A stretch of 64,000 bases of DNA, from the NCBI GenBank assembly GCA_018818785.1, contig JAHIRF010000006.1:62001-126000 (forward strand), read 5' to 3'. Shown piece after piece: positions 35,218 to 44,063 of the stretch. How positions within the stretch are numbered: position 1 is the stretch's first letter; each line of letters begins with the position of its first letter. The stretch is from Thermoplasmatota archaeon. GTDB lineage: Archaea; Thermoplasmatota; Thermoplasmata; UBA10834. The notes under the pieces are model-generated. The model saw only the letters and a program-made list of their open reading frames with translations, was not told where the DNA came from and did no database searches. The position numbers and the translations under genes are program-made.

Positions 35218-36698
35218 CAGAACCACCGGGTGATGACGACCTTCCTGTCCGTGAAGAAGGCCACAGCGTCCTTGCCCTGGCCGTGCAGGTCACCGAAGAA
35301 CGAGTCCTTGTATCCCGCGAACGGGAAGTACGCCATCGCTGCGACGACACCGACGTTTATGCCGATGTTGCCGCACTGGACCCTATACCTGAAGTCCCTG
35401 GCCCACTTGCCGTTCTGAGTGTATATCGATGCCGCGTTCCCGAACGGGCTCGTGTGTATGAACTCGATCGCATCGTCCAGGGAATCCATGGCCATGAAGC
35501 TCACGACCGGTCCGAATATCTCCTCCTTCGCGATCGTCATGTCTGGGCTGACATCTTTGAACACAGTCGGGCCGATGAAGTGTCCCTTCTCGTAGCCAGG
35601 GACCTTGATATTTCTTCCGTCGAGGAGCAGTTTCGCGCCTTCCTCGACTCCCTTGTCTATGTACCCTAGGACCTTCTTCTTCGCCGCTCCCGAGATCACA
35701 GGTCCCATGTTGGACGACTCGTCCAGACCATAACCTACCTTGATCTTCTGTGAGGCATCGAGCAGCTTCTTGAGCAGCGGCTCAGCGATATCTCCGACCC
35801 CGATCAGGTTGGATCCTGCAAGGCACCTCTGTCCGGCGCAACCGTAGAAGGATGCGAGCATGTTGTTCACGGTCTTGTCCAATATCGCATCGGGCATGAC
35901 CACGAGCGAGTTCTTTGCGCCACCCTGGGCCTGGACGCGCTTTCCATGCTGTCCGCCCATCTTGTATATCCACTTGGCCACCGGAGTCGAGCCGACGAAC
36001 GAAACGCCCTTCACCGCGGGGTGCTCGAACAGCGGGTTGACTGCGTCCTCCCTGCCGTTCACGAGATTCACGACGCCCGGAGGGAAGCCCGCCTCATCTA
36101 TCAGCTTGAAAATGTACTGACTGGTCATCGGGACCTGCTCGGAGGGCTTGATGATGTACGTGTTTCCCGTTGCCACGGCATAGGGCCAGAACCAGAACGG
36201 GACCATGCCAGGGAAGTTGAACGGACATACCGCCGCGAACACACCTAGTGGAGATATGATTACCTCCTCATCGATATTGGCCGCGGCTCCATCCTCGAGG
36301 TTGTATCCCATCTGGAGAGATGTTATGCCGGATGCTACCTCGACGTTCTCGATGCATCTGCGGGTCTCGCCACGAGCGTCGTCGATCGTCTTACCCTGCT
36401 CCTGTGAGATTATCCTCGCGATGTTCTCGAACTCACGCTCCATTATGGCCTTCAGGTTGAACATCAGCCTGGCGCGAGAGACCGGCGATGTCTCCCTCCA
36501 TGCCCACCAAGCGTCGCTGGCCGCCTCTATCGCGGCGTTGGTCTCATCACGCGTCGAGAGCGGGACCTGGCCAATCACATCCGTCGTCGCTGGATTCTCC
36601 ATATCGAGGAGTTTGGATGAGTTCGAATCCACCCATTCCCCGTTCACGTAATTCTTCATCTTCCCGTAGTTCTTCTTGACTTCAGACAATACAGCCAT
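35217..36698 (-). CDS. mmsA: methylmalonate-semialdehyde dehydrogenase (CoA-acylating)
   Basis: A 493-residue aldehyde dehydrogenase. The catalytic Cys292 is in GCAGQRCLAGS. At the usual general-base position the sequence is QAQGGAKN instead of ELGGK, the hallmark of CoA-acylating methylmalonate-semialdehyde dehydrogenases, which use CoA to resolve the thioester. PFNFPGMVPFWFWPYA and EEIFGPV are other family blocks. It converts methylmalonate or malonate semialdehyde to propionyl- or acetyl-CoA in valine and beta-alanine breakdown. It lies downstream of two aminotransferase genes on the same strand, which could supply semialdehydes. Confidence 0.92.
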   Translation of the reverse strand: MAVLSEVKKNYGKMKNYVNGEWVDSNSSKLLDMENPATTDVIGQVPLSTRDETNAAIEAASDAWWAWRETSPVSRARLMFNLKAIMEREFENIARIISQEQGKTIDDARGETRRCIENVEVASGITSLQMGYNLEDGAAANIDEEVIISPLGVFAAVCPFNFPGMVPFWFWPYAVATGNTYIIKPSEQVPMTSQYIFKLIDEAGFPPGVVNLVNGREDAVNPLFEHPAVKGVSFVGSTPVAKWIYKMGGQHGKRVQAQGGAKNSLVVMPDAILDKTVNNMLASFYGCAGQRCLAGSNLIGVGDIAEPLLKKLLDASQKIKVGYGLDESSNMGPVISGAAKKKVLGYIDKGVEEGAKLLLDGRNIKVPGYEKGHFIGPTVFKDVSPDMTIAKEEIFGPVVSFMAMDSLDDAIEFIHTSPFGNAASIYTQNGKWARDFRYRVQCGNIGINVGVVAAMAYFPFAGYKDSFFGDLHGQGKDAVAFFTDRKVVITRWF

Positions 36699-37041
36699 TA
36701 TATCGATTCCTCATGGTCTGCGCGACCAAATTCATGACAATTGAGTTGAACCCGCATAGCAGGTGATTGGAGAACGACAAACACCTTATTACAGGTTCGC
36801 CTGCGACACATGTCACTGTCAACATTTCATCGTTCCGTTCGTAATATGTTCAACTCATGGGGCGTATTCCGCACTTATGTTCTATATACCCGCCCCGATT
36901 TTGCCCGAATGTTGTCCTCCGGTATATATATTGCGGCACGGGCCAGGCCTCCGCCCATTAGCTGGACTTCGATGCATGAAACAACGGGTGAAAGGATGGA
37001 AAACGAGTGAAGAGGTTTGAACGCTTGATCCGTCAAACTCG
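36699..37041. other. intergenic region upstream of mmsA with two TATA-like sites and an inverted repeat
   Basis: Minus-strand TATA-like elements occur at about 36881-36890 (GGTATATAGA) and 36923-36932 (AATATATATA), implying a leader of 160-200 nt. TGAGTTGAAC at 36742-36751 and GTTCAACTCA at 36848-36857 are a perfect 10-base inverted repeat that flanks part of that leader. No ORF is supported. Confidence 0.4.
37010..37024 (-). terminator. CAAACCTCTT 3' motif after the first aminotransferase gene
   Basis: On the minus strand CGTTCAAACCTCTTC lies about 18 nt after the stop at 37042. Member of the recurrent downstream motif set. Confidence 0.35.
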
Positions 37042-38403
37042 TCAGAGGCCGGCCTTCTTGCTCTCCTCTGCGATAGCGGATTCGATTATGCCCAGACCCT
37101 TCTCCAGCAGATCCTGTTGGATCACCAAGGGCGGGTGCAGTCGTATGACGTTGCCAAATGACCCCGCGGTCAGGATGTACAGTCCCTTCTTGTGGCAGTT
37201 CAGCTGTATGTTCCTGGCGATCTCAGGTATCGGTTCCTTGCCTGCCTTCGTCTTCACCAGCTCGATACCCATCATGGCGCCCAAGCCGCGGACATCACCG
37301 ACGATCTCGAATTCCTTCTTCCACTCGTTCAGCCGCTTCTTCTCGACCTTGTGGATCATCTTGGTGTTCGGAAGGGCCTTCTTGGTGAGTTTGATCGACT
37401 CGAGCGCGCCCGCGCAACACACAGGGTTGCCGCCGAATGTGCCGCCAAGGCTGGCCGGTCCCGGAGATGCCATGATCTCCTCCTTGCCCGTGACGCCGCC
37501 GAGCGGCATGCCTAGTGAGAGGCCTTTGCCGGATACGAGCAGGTCGGGGACGACATTCCAGTTCTGAATCCCGAACATCTTGCCAGTCCTTCCGAACCCG
37601 GTCTGTACCTCATCATCAATCAATACGATGCCATTGTCATCGCATATCTCCCGGATCTTCTCCCAGTAGCCCGGTGGCGGCGGTATGAAACCACCCTCAC
37701 CCTGGACGGGTTCGCCGACGAAGGCACAGACATCGTCTGCGAGAGGTGATGTCTCGATGGCGGTCCTGATGGATTCCACGCACGCCAGACCGCAGGACGG
37801 GTGCTCGAGGTTGAGAGGGCATCTGTAGCAGTATGCGAAGTCGACATGCTGTACATATGGCATGAGAGGGTGGAAACCCTCTCTGTAGGGCTTCTCCTTT
37901 CCGGTCAACGAGATGTCCATGAAGGTCCTGCCGTGGAACGAGGAGCGGTAGCTCACGACCCACTTCTTCTTCGTGTACGACCTCGCGATCTTCAGGGCGT
38001 TCTCGACAGCTTCGGAACCGCTGTTGAGGAAGATGCTCTTAGTGAGCTTCCCCGGACAGATGCGAGTCATCTCCTCTGCCAACTTGATGTACGACTCGTA
38101 GGGTGAGACCATGAAACAGATGTGGATGAACTTGTCCAGCTGGTCCTTGCATGCCTTGACCATCTCAGCTGGTCTGTGGCCACAGTTGTGCACACCGATA
38201 CCGACCGTGAAATCGAGATAGACGTTCCCGTCAACATCCCTCATGAACGGCCCCTCGGCATATTCGAGCGCAGCCGGAAGACCGATCTTGATGCCGTCGG
38301 TCACGGATCTCTCCTTCCTCTTCAACATCGCCCTTGTCTTGGGTCCCGGTGGTTCGACCACAATCTTCGGACCCTTCAACTTCACAGATTTCTTGCTTGC
38401 CAT
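37042..38403 (-). CDS. class III aminotransferase (GABA/ornithine type), with Cys4 motif
   Basis: A 453-residue PLP enzyme. Visible are the phosphate-binding NSGSEAVENALK, Asp264 in LIDDEVQTGFGRTGK and the Schiff-base Lys293 in SGKGLSLGMPLGG. An insertion at 190-208 carries C192-x2-C195-x8-C204-x3-C208, also present in the paralogue next door. Related archaeal enzymes act on 4-aminobutyrate, ornithine or other omega-amino acids, or as amino-acid racemases; the substrate cannot be fixed. AGGAG precedes the ATG and CTTTTATGATG 26 nt upstream could be its own promoter. Confidence 0.88.
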   Translation of the reverse strand: MASKKSVKLKGPKIVVEPPGPKTRAMLKRKERSVTDGIKIGLPAALEYAEGPFMRDVDGNVYLDFTVGIGVHNCGHRPAEMVKACKDQLDKFIHICFMVSPYESYIKLAEEMTRICPGKLTKSIFLNSGSEAVENALKIARSYTKKKWVVSYRSSFHGRTFMDISLTGKEKPYREGFHPLMPYVQHVDFAYCYRCPLNLEHPSCGLACVESIRTAIETSPLADDVCAFVGEPVQGEGGFIPPPPGYWEKIREICDDNGIVLIDDEVQTGFGRTGKMFGIQNWNVVPDLLVSGKGLSLGMPLGGVTGKEEIMASPGPASLGGTFGGNPVCCAGALESIKLTKKALPNTKMIHKVEKKRLNEWKKEFEIVGDVRGLGAMMGIELVKTKAGKEPIPEIARNIQLNCHKKGLYILTAGSFGNVIRLHPPLVIQQDLLEKGLGIIESAIAEESKKAGL

Positions 38404-38439
38404 CTTATCATGCTCCTTTTTAACATCATAAAAGTCGAA

Positions 38440-38454
38440 CGTAAAGAGTTTGGT
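38440..38454 (-). terminator. CAAACTCTTT 3' motif after the second aminotransferase gene
   Basis: On the minus strand CACCAAACTCTTTAC lies about 28 nt after the stop at 38482 and just before the promoter candidate of the next gene. Confidence 0.3.
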
Positions 38455-38481
38455 GGGGAGTCGCCGATCGTGGTCGGCAAC

Positions 38482-39840
38482 TCACTTCCCCTTCTCCACC
38501 TCCTTGATGGACTCCTCGAGCGCGTCGATTCCGAAATCGACCTGCTCACGGGAGATCACCAGAGGCGGGGCGATCCGGAAACAGTTCTCCCCTGCACCGA
38601 TGGCCACCACGCCCTTCCTCCATGCATTGTGGATGATGTCGTGGGCGCCTTCGCCGTGCTTCGCCTTCGTCTTCTTGTCCTTGACGATCTCGATACCGAT
38701 CATCAGACCCTTGCCACGGACATCGCCGATGATCTCAGAGCGTTCCTGTATCTCCCTCATGCGCTTCATGATGTAATCGCCCTGCTTCGTGGCGTTCTCC
38801 ATCAGCTTCTCGTTCTCGATCACGCGGATGGTCGCGAGTGATGCTTCGCAAGCCACTGGAGTGCCGCCGAGTGTAGTACAGTGGGAGCCTGCATCCCAGT
38901 CGAAGACATCGGCGCGTCCGATTGTGGCACCGAGAGATATCCCTCCACCGAGTGCTTTCGAGCTGCATATGACATCTGGGGCGACATCGAAGTGCTCGAC
39001 CGCCCACCATTTGCCGGTCCTGCCCATGCCGCACTGGACCTCGTCCACGCCGAACAGGATGCCGTACTTGTCGAAGAGCTTCTTCAGACGCTTGAGATAG
39101 TCCTTCGGAGGAACGACATATCCGCCTTCGCCCTGGATCGGTTCTATCAGAGATGCGGCCACCTCCTGCGGCGGTACATATTTCTTCAGGACATAATCAT
39201 CGATGAAGTCGACGCACCAGTAGTCGCAGTCAGGGAAGTTCATCTTGTACGGGCAGCGATAGCAGTACGCATATGGTACATGGTACACGCCAGGCATCGT
39301 TGGGAAGTACCGTGCCTTCTGCACGATGCTGCTTGCCGTGAAGCTCAGGGCGCCCATGCTCCTCCCGTGGAACGCTCCAGTGTACGCAATGAACAGAGGT
39401 CGTTTCGAATGCCATCGGGTCACCTTCGCGAAAGCTTCGATGCTCTCGGCTCCGCTCCCGCTGAAGAAGACCTTCTTGGGAAAATCGCCGGGAGTGATCT
39501 CATTGAGCTTCTCCGCGAGCTCGACGGCGTACCGGTAGTAGAAATCCGTGTACGAGTAGTGCAGCAGGCGTTTCGCCTGGTTCTCAATGGCCTTCACCAC
39601 CTCGGGGTGGCAATGGCCCACATTCATGGCACCCAAGCCGGAATTGAAATCGAGGAACTCGTTCCCATCGATGTCCTCTATTATGCAGCCGCTTCCCTTC
39701 TCGGCCACGAACGGGTAGTAGAAGGGTCGGTTATACGGCGAGAGGACGGCTTTGTCTCTCGCGACGACTGCTTTTGCCTTCGGTCCTGGGGGATCCACAA
39801 CTCTTTTCAAAGAAAGCTTCTTGTTTTGTTCAGTATTCAA
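38482..39840 (-). CDS. class III aminotransferase, paralogue with Cys4 motif
   Basis: About 452 residues, paralogous to the adjacent gene. Signature blocks: SGSGAESIEAFAK, GAFHGRS, FGVDEVQCGMGRTGK and Lys295 in SSKALGGGISLG. The same C193-x2-C196-x8-C205-x3-C209 insertion is present. TTG at 39840 is preceded by AGAGGGG at ideal spacing, so it is preferred; the frame is open to a GTG at 39882. With mmsA it could form an omega-amino-acid breakdown route such as beta-alanine to malonate semialdehyde to acetyl-CoA (inference). Confidence 0.87.
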   Translation of the reverse strand: MNTEQNKKLSLKRVVDPPGPKAKAVVARDKAVLSPYNRPFYYPFVAEKGSGCIIEDIDGNEFLDFNSGLGAMNVGHCHPEVVKAIENQAKRLLHYSYTDFYYRYAVELAEKLNEITPGDFPKKVFFSGSGAESIEAFAKVTRWHSKRPLFIAYTGAFHGRSMGALSFTASSIVQKARYFPTMPGVYHVPYAYCYRCPYKMNFPDCDYWCVDFIDDYVLKKYVPPQEVAASLIEPIQGEGGYVVPPKDYLKRLKKLFDKYGILFGVDEVQCGMGRTGKWWAVEHFDVAPDVICSSKALGGGISLGATIGRADVFDWDAGSHCTTLGGTPVACEASLATIRVIENEKLMENATKQGDYIMKRMREIQERSEIIGDVRGKGLMIGIEIVKDKKTKAKHGEGAHDIIHNAWRKGVVAIGAGENCFRIAPPLVISREQVDFGIDALEESIKEVEKGK

Positions 39841-39943
39841 TTTACCCCTCTTCGGGCTCTGAACACGTGAACGCGGAACCACTAATTTAGATTTTCCTTC
39901 TAGAAATGGTCTACGGATGAAAGCTTTATTCGAGGACAGCTAC

Positions 39944-40813
39944 ATGGCCGTCGTGATGCCAACACTACTGGTCAGATACGGCGAGCTCGGTCTCAAGAGC
40001 GACAGCGTAAGGAGCAGGTTCGAGCAGGCCTTGGTCCAGGACATCAGAAGAAAACACGTACTGGCAGGAGTCCCATGCGTGATCACATCGCCTCGCGGCA
40101 GAGTATTCGTCGACTCCGACGATTGGCAGAGGAGCTGCGAGATACTGTCCCACACATTCGGTGTAGTATCATTCAGCCCGGTCACCAGGGTGTCAAGCGA
40201 TTTCGAGACCATGAAGCAAGGGATCCGAGCGTTCGCAGAGCCACTGGTATTCGAAGGTGCCACCTTCGCCATAAGGGCCAGGAGGACAGGGAACCATCCC
40301 TACACCAGCCAATCACTGGGCAGGGACCTGGGTTCGGTCGTGTTCACATCATTCATAGACAAGAACCTGAAGGTCGACCTCGGAGAGCCAGATGTCGAGA
40401 TATTCGTCGAGGTGAGGGAACGTGAGGCGTATCTGCACAGCTCGAGATTGCCTGGGCCCGGAGGGATGCCGAAGGGGACTCAGGGAAAGGTACTCTCGAT
40501 CGTAGAGTCAGAACGAGGTCTAGCATCCTCCTGGCTCCTCATGAAGCGCGGGTGCAACGTGCAGATCGCCACGCAGAACCACGATCTTACGGCACCCCTG
40601 ACCGCATGGAACCCGGACCTGAAGGTCATGGACCCGGAGGACAACCTCTTCTCGCTCGCATGGAGGAAGGAATGCTCGGGGTTGGCGTTCGAGTGGGGGA
40701 TCACCGAGCTCGACAATAGGCCAGCGCCGAAGGGAGACCTACCGGTATTCTATCCATTGGTGGGCATGACCTCGGAAGAGGTGCACGCGCTCATCAAGCG
40801 GGTGAATGCCTAG
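39944..40813 (+). CDS. ThiI-like THUMP protein with degenerate PP-loop
   Basis: About 289 residues. The start LLVRYGELGLKS and the THUMP domain (FAIRARRTGNHPYTSQSLGRDLG, VEIFVEVREREAYLHSS) match tRNA 4-thiouridine synthetase ThiI. After GGMPKGTQGKVLSIV the expected PP-loop SGGxDS is replaced by ESERGLASS, and the adenylation domain is shortened, so ATP-dependent thiolation is doubtful. It may be an RNA-binding paralogue. ATG at 39944 has GAGG 8 bases before it; earlier (39917) and later (39956) ATGs are in frame. It converges on rpl15e with a 4-base overlap. Confidence 0.75.
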   Translation: MAVVMPTLLVRYGELGLKSDSVRSRFEQALVQDIRRKHVLAGVPCVITSPRGRVFVDSDDWQRSCEILSHTFGVVSFSPVTRVSSDFETMKQGIRAFAEPLVFEGATFAIRARRTGNHPYTSQSLGRDLGSVVFTSFIDKNLKVDLGEPDVEIFVEVREREAYLHSSRLPGPGGMPKGTQGKVLSIVESERGLASSWLLMKRGCNVQIATQNHDLTAPLTAWNPDLKVMDPEDNLFSLAWRKECSGLAFEWGITELDNRPAPKGDLPVFYPLVGMTSEEVHALIKRVNA

Positions 40814-41505
40814 GTACCCTTTCTGTTGTGAGCGCCGAGCGAGGGTCTGACCTTCTCAGCACCTCTGCCCCTCGTCCTTACCAGACCACGGCCCCTCTTT
40901 CCGGCCGGGGTAAGGCCCCTGAATGCCCGTGTAGAGTTCTTCGGACTGCATATCCAGTTGATCTTCGGGTCGGACTTGATGACCGGGTGATTCGGGTCGA
41001 CCATGATGACTTCGAACCACTTGTGCTTGCCATCCTCTCCAACCCAGTAAGACGCAAGAGCCTCCAGGTTCGGGTACTTCTTGGACACCCTCTCCTCTGC
41101 GACCCTCTGGATGTTCTTCCTCATTGTGATCTTCAGAATTCCCTTCCGCTTGGGCTTGCGACCCTTTCGGATCCTGTGCTTTCTCAGGCCACCCTTCCTG
41201 ACCTTGGCCCTGACGATGACGTAACCCTGCTTGGCCTTGTACCCAAGGGCGCGTGCCTTGTCAATCCTTGTCGGTTTGTCAACACGAACGAAGGTCCCTT
41301 CCTTCCTCCAGTCGACATATCGCTGCCACATGACATCGTACATGTCGTCCGTGGACAGGTCCTTCCAGGCCTCTCCGACATAATGATACATGTTCCTTCC
41401 GCTGGGGCCCTTCTTCGATTCCGCTGCGGGCTTCGCCGCGGATGCCTCAGCTGCCTTCGTCTTCTGCTCCTTCTTCGGAGGAGCTGCTTTTCCCTCTTTT
41501 GCCAT
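40810..41505 (-). CDS. rpl15e: 50S ribosomal protein L15e with N-terminal extension
   Basis: A 231-residue protein. Residues 39 onward are ordinary L15e (MYHYVGEAWKD, RDWRK-like region, KRKGILKITMRKNIQRVAEER, RGLTPAGKRGRGL). The first 38 residues are an Ala/Lys/Glu-rich low-complexity extension. The ATG at 41505 has GGGAG upstream; a second candidate ATG at 41391 begins exactly at MYHY and follows GGAAGGAAC, so the extension could be optional. It binds 23S rRNA in the large subunit. A TATA box at 41607-41615 gives an 80-nt leader with a hairpin. Confidence 0.92.
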   Translation of the reverse strand: MAKEGKAAPPKKEQKTKAAEASAAKPAAESKKGPSGRNMYHYVGEAWKDLSTDDMYDVMWQRYVDWRKEGTFVRVDKPTRIDKARALGYKAKQGYVIVRAKVRKGGLRKHRIRKGRKPKRKGILKITMRKNIQRVAEERVSKKYPNLEALASYWVGEDGKHKWFEVIMVDPNHPVIKSDPKINWICSPKNSTRAFRGLTPAGKRGRGLVRTRGRGAEKVRPSLGAHNRKGT

Positions 41506-41556
41506 TGAAATCACTCCCAGCTGTTCACGGGTTCACGCCAGAGCGCACATTCCCAT

Positions 41557-41577
41557 GCGAGACCGAGGGGGTCTCAC
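41557..41577 (-). promoter_or_regulatory. leader hairpin before rpl15e
   Basis: On the minus strand GTGAGACC and GGTCTCGC pair over 8 bp (one G-T) around a 5-base loop, between the promoter and the ribosome-binding site of rpl15e. It may be a translational control element for the ribosomal protein (inference). Confidence 0.4.
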
Positions 41578-41606
41578 CGCTGCGAACTGGAACAAAAGGA
41601 TAGGGA

Positions 41607-41615
41607 TATTTAAAC
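41607..41615 (-). promoter_or_regulatory. TATA box for rpl15e
   Basis: On the minus strand GTTTAAATA, a strong archaeal TATA box; initiation would be near 41585. Confidence 0.6.
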
Positions 41616-41670
41616 GTGTTGTGACCGGGCATCGTTTCGGCGACGCACATGGAACGCATCACCCTTGAGG

Positions 41671-44058
41671 TCACATGAAATCGTCCAGGTTCAGTTTCTT
41701 GTCGGTCTTCTTGGCGTGATTGATCGGCGCCGTGACGGTCTTCTTGCTCCCGAAATCGTTGTCGAACAAGGTGACCTGTTGGGTGCCGCTCACGAGGGAT
41801 TTGCCGTCCCATCCGAAGGAATCGGTCACACGGGATATGGTCGATGCGAGGCGTGTGGCGTAGTATCTGTAATCCGGTTTCGCTGTGAACTCCCTGCCCT
41901 CCACCCAGGGCTCCACGTCGTTCGGGGACTTCCTGCCGTCGATGACGACCCATGAGACCTTCATGCCAGGCTGGAACTCGTAGCCCATCTCCTGTAGCTT
42001 CTTGGCCGCGCGGACGTTGACCATCCGATCGCTCGATTTGTATGAGGCGAAGTCACGGACGGTCCTCGAAATGACCAGTCGGGAAGGGTCCACATTCCCT
42101 GCCAGGAGGTCGTCTATGACCTTGCGGGTGTATTCCACCGCACCCTCGTTGTCACCGTCGAGCACCTTCTCCAGCACCATCTGGAGGGCCTCGCTCTGAA
42201 GGTCGAACGAATCGGACCGTCTCATCTCATACCCGCGGATGACAAGTTCCTTCCTGGGCCATACCATCCTGCCGACATACCTCTTCTTCACACCGTGCGA
42301 GAAGAACGGCTCCATGATCTTCTCGAACTCCAACACCATCCCGCCTTTGGAGAACCTCTCAGCTATCTGCTGGCCGAACTTGACCGACCCTTCCAGGTTC
42401 TGCTGGGGTGATAGGAAGAAGACGGAATCAGTGTCGGAGTAGATCACCGTGAGGGCTTCGGACTCAAGCTTCTTTATGAGCTCCTTCGTCGCCTCACGAG
42501 CGAATGAGGTTATGCTCGCTCCGATGCTCGGGTCTGTGAACCTGTAGAACGAAGAGGCCAGAACTCCGTAGAAGGAGTTCATCAGTATCTTGATGGCATC
42601 CTGGAGACCGTTATAGTAATCCTTCTCTTCCGCGGTCTCGGCATCCTTCATGGCCGCCTTTGTCGCAGCCCTCTCAGCCATCAGGTTCTCGAGTATCCTA
42701 GGGAGCAGACCGACCCTCTCGCTCTTGTCGAGGAACCTCGCACCTGATGGAGACACTATCGTGCCGTCCGGATGCAGCGTCGTGAAGCAGATGTTCTTGG
42801 ATATGATAGTGCTAGGGTACATGCTCCTGAAGTCTAGCGTAAGCACCCAGTGATGCAATCCAGGGGTGATATCGTGCACGTATCCGCCCTCGATCATCTC
42901 CGCATCGTCGTAGTTCCTCGAGGTCATCGGCACAGCGATGTTGTTCTCATCTGCCAACCGTATCAGGATAGAGTCGATGAGCTGTGAGGTGGTGCCGTTC
43001 ACGACATCGTCCAGCGGCAGTTTGGACACCGCGGCGAGGTCCATGCTCCGGGGGAGCATCGAGACCTTCTCCAGGACTCTGAGCGCCAAGTGAGCGTCGT
43101 GGGTGCAGTACTTCATCACCCTCTCCTTGTCGCTCGCCCATTCGGCATCCATCTTCTTCGGGTCGACGTCGTGCTTCTCCTCCCCGAGAAGTTGCTTCGA
43201 CACTGCGTTCAGGGTCTCCTGTTTGGGCTTCAATGTCTTCTTGACCGCCCACCAGGCATCGATGATGACCCTACCCTCGCACCTCCAGAACCGCTTGTTG
43301 TACTGCTTGATCGCACCGGGATATCTGCCCCATGCGGGTTCGGGCAGTTTCAACTCATCCACGCGCTTCATTATCTGAGGTATGTCGAAACCATCGATGT
43401 TGTATCCAGTGATGACGTCTGGGTCCGATTTCAAAATGTAGTCGGAGAAGTCTTGGATCATCTTCGCCTCGTCGCCCTCGAACATCTTCGACTCGATTTC
43501 GTCGCCGGCCTTGACCACGCAACAGATGGTGAATATCTTCGATTCCCTGAGGCTCGTTTCGATGTCGAAGCTGAGAATCTTCAGCTTCGGTCTGAACGGC
43601 TTGATATCCTGGAATTCTTTCGCCTTGACGAACAGGTCCGTCCTGTACCGCTCGTCCTTGGACTCCTCTCCGATCACGCGGACGCATGATCCTAGACCTC
43701 GATCGTAGATGAATCTGAAATGGAAGGGTATGTCCGCCGCAAGGACAGTCGTCCTATGGATGACCTGGCCGCGGATATCTGGCACGAGCCAGGGATAAGT
43801 GACAACGACCTTCTTTGCGGGCTTCTCCGCAGCCTTGTGATACAGCTTGGCATCTTCGAGGCGTACCACACGGGGGTCGTTCTGGAGGGTGCCGATGACG
43901 CCATCATCGGGATCCAACACATAGAAATACGGCTCGAAACCAGTGTATTTGATCGCTATAGATCTCCCGTCATCCGTCTTTCCGAACAGGTGCAGAGCGA
44001 GCTCGTCCTCTACCATCGAATAGGATACACTAATCAAGCGAACGTCCCACTGTCCCAT
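41671..44058 (-). CDS. polB: family-B DNA polymerase
   Basis: A 795-residue replicative-type polymerase without inteins. Exonuclease motifs: FDIETS (164-169, Asp165 and Glu167), GYNIDGFDI (218-226) and YCTHD (317-321). Polymerase motifs: A DFRSMYPS (409-416), B KILMNSFYGVLAS (490-502), C YSDTDS (540-545). The C-terminus KKLNLDDFM looks like a PCNA-binding box. The gene begins 5 bases after the OBG GTPase stop, so they are cotranscribed. Proofreading and synthesis residues are all intact. Confidence 0.96.
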   Translation of the reverse strand: MGQWDVRLISVSYSMVEDELALHLFGKTDDGRSIAIKYTGFEPYFYVLDPDDGVIGTLQNDPRVVRLEDAKLYHKAAEKPAKKVVVTYPWLVPDIRGQVIHRTTVLAADIPFHFRFIYDRGLGSCVRVIGEESKDERYRTDLFVKAKEFQDIKPFRPKLKILSFDIETSLRESKIFTICCVVKAGDEIESKMFEGDEAKMIQDFSDYILKSDPDVITGYNIDGFDIPQIMKRVDELKLPEPAWGRYPGAIKQYNKRFWRCEGRVIIDAWWAVKKTLKPKQETLNAVSKQLLGEEKHDVDPKKMDAEWASDKERVMKYCTHDAHLALRVLEKVSMLPRSMDLAAVSKLPLDDVVNGTTSQLIDSILIRLADENNIAVPMTSRNYDDAEMIEGGYVHDITPGLHHWVLTLDFRSMYPSTIISKNICFTTLHPDGTIVSPSGARFLDKSERVGLLPRILENLMAERAATKAAMKDAETAEEKDYYNGLQDAIKILMNSFYGVLASSFYRFTDPSIGASITSFAREATKELIKKLESEALTVIYSDTDSVFFLSPQQNLEGSVKFGQQIAERFSKGGMVLEFEKIMEPFFSHGVKKRYVGRMVWPRKELVIRGYEMRRSDSFDLQSEALQMVLEKVLDGDNEGAVEYTRKVIDDLLAGNVDPSRLVISRTVRDFASYKSSDRMVNVRAAKKLQEMGYEFQPGMKVSWVVIDGRKSPNDVEPWVEGREFTAKPDYRYYATRLASTISRVTDSFGWDGKSLVSGTQQVTLFDNDFGSKKTVTAPINHAKKTDKKLNLDDFM

Positions 44059-44063
44059 TCAGA

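Noticed and set aside
34691-35350. 219-codon minus-strand ORF across the helical protein and mmsA end
   Set aside because: It is in another frame of the same strand over two coupled genes and is rich in Arg, Ser and Gly as frame shadows are.
38881-39870. 329-codon plus-strand ORF opposite the second aminotransferase
   Set aside because: Antisense shadow of a well-supported PLP enzyme; no promoter, ribosome-binding site or domain.
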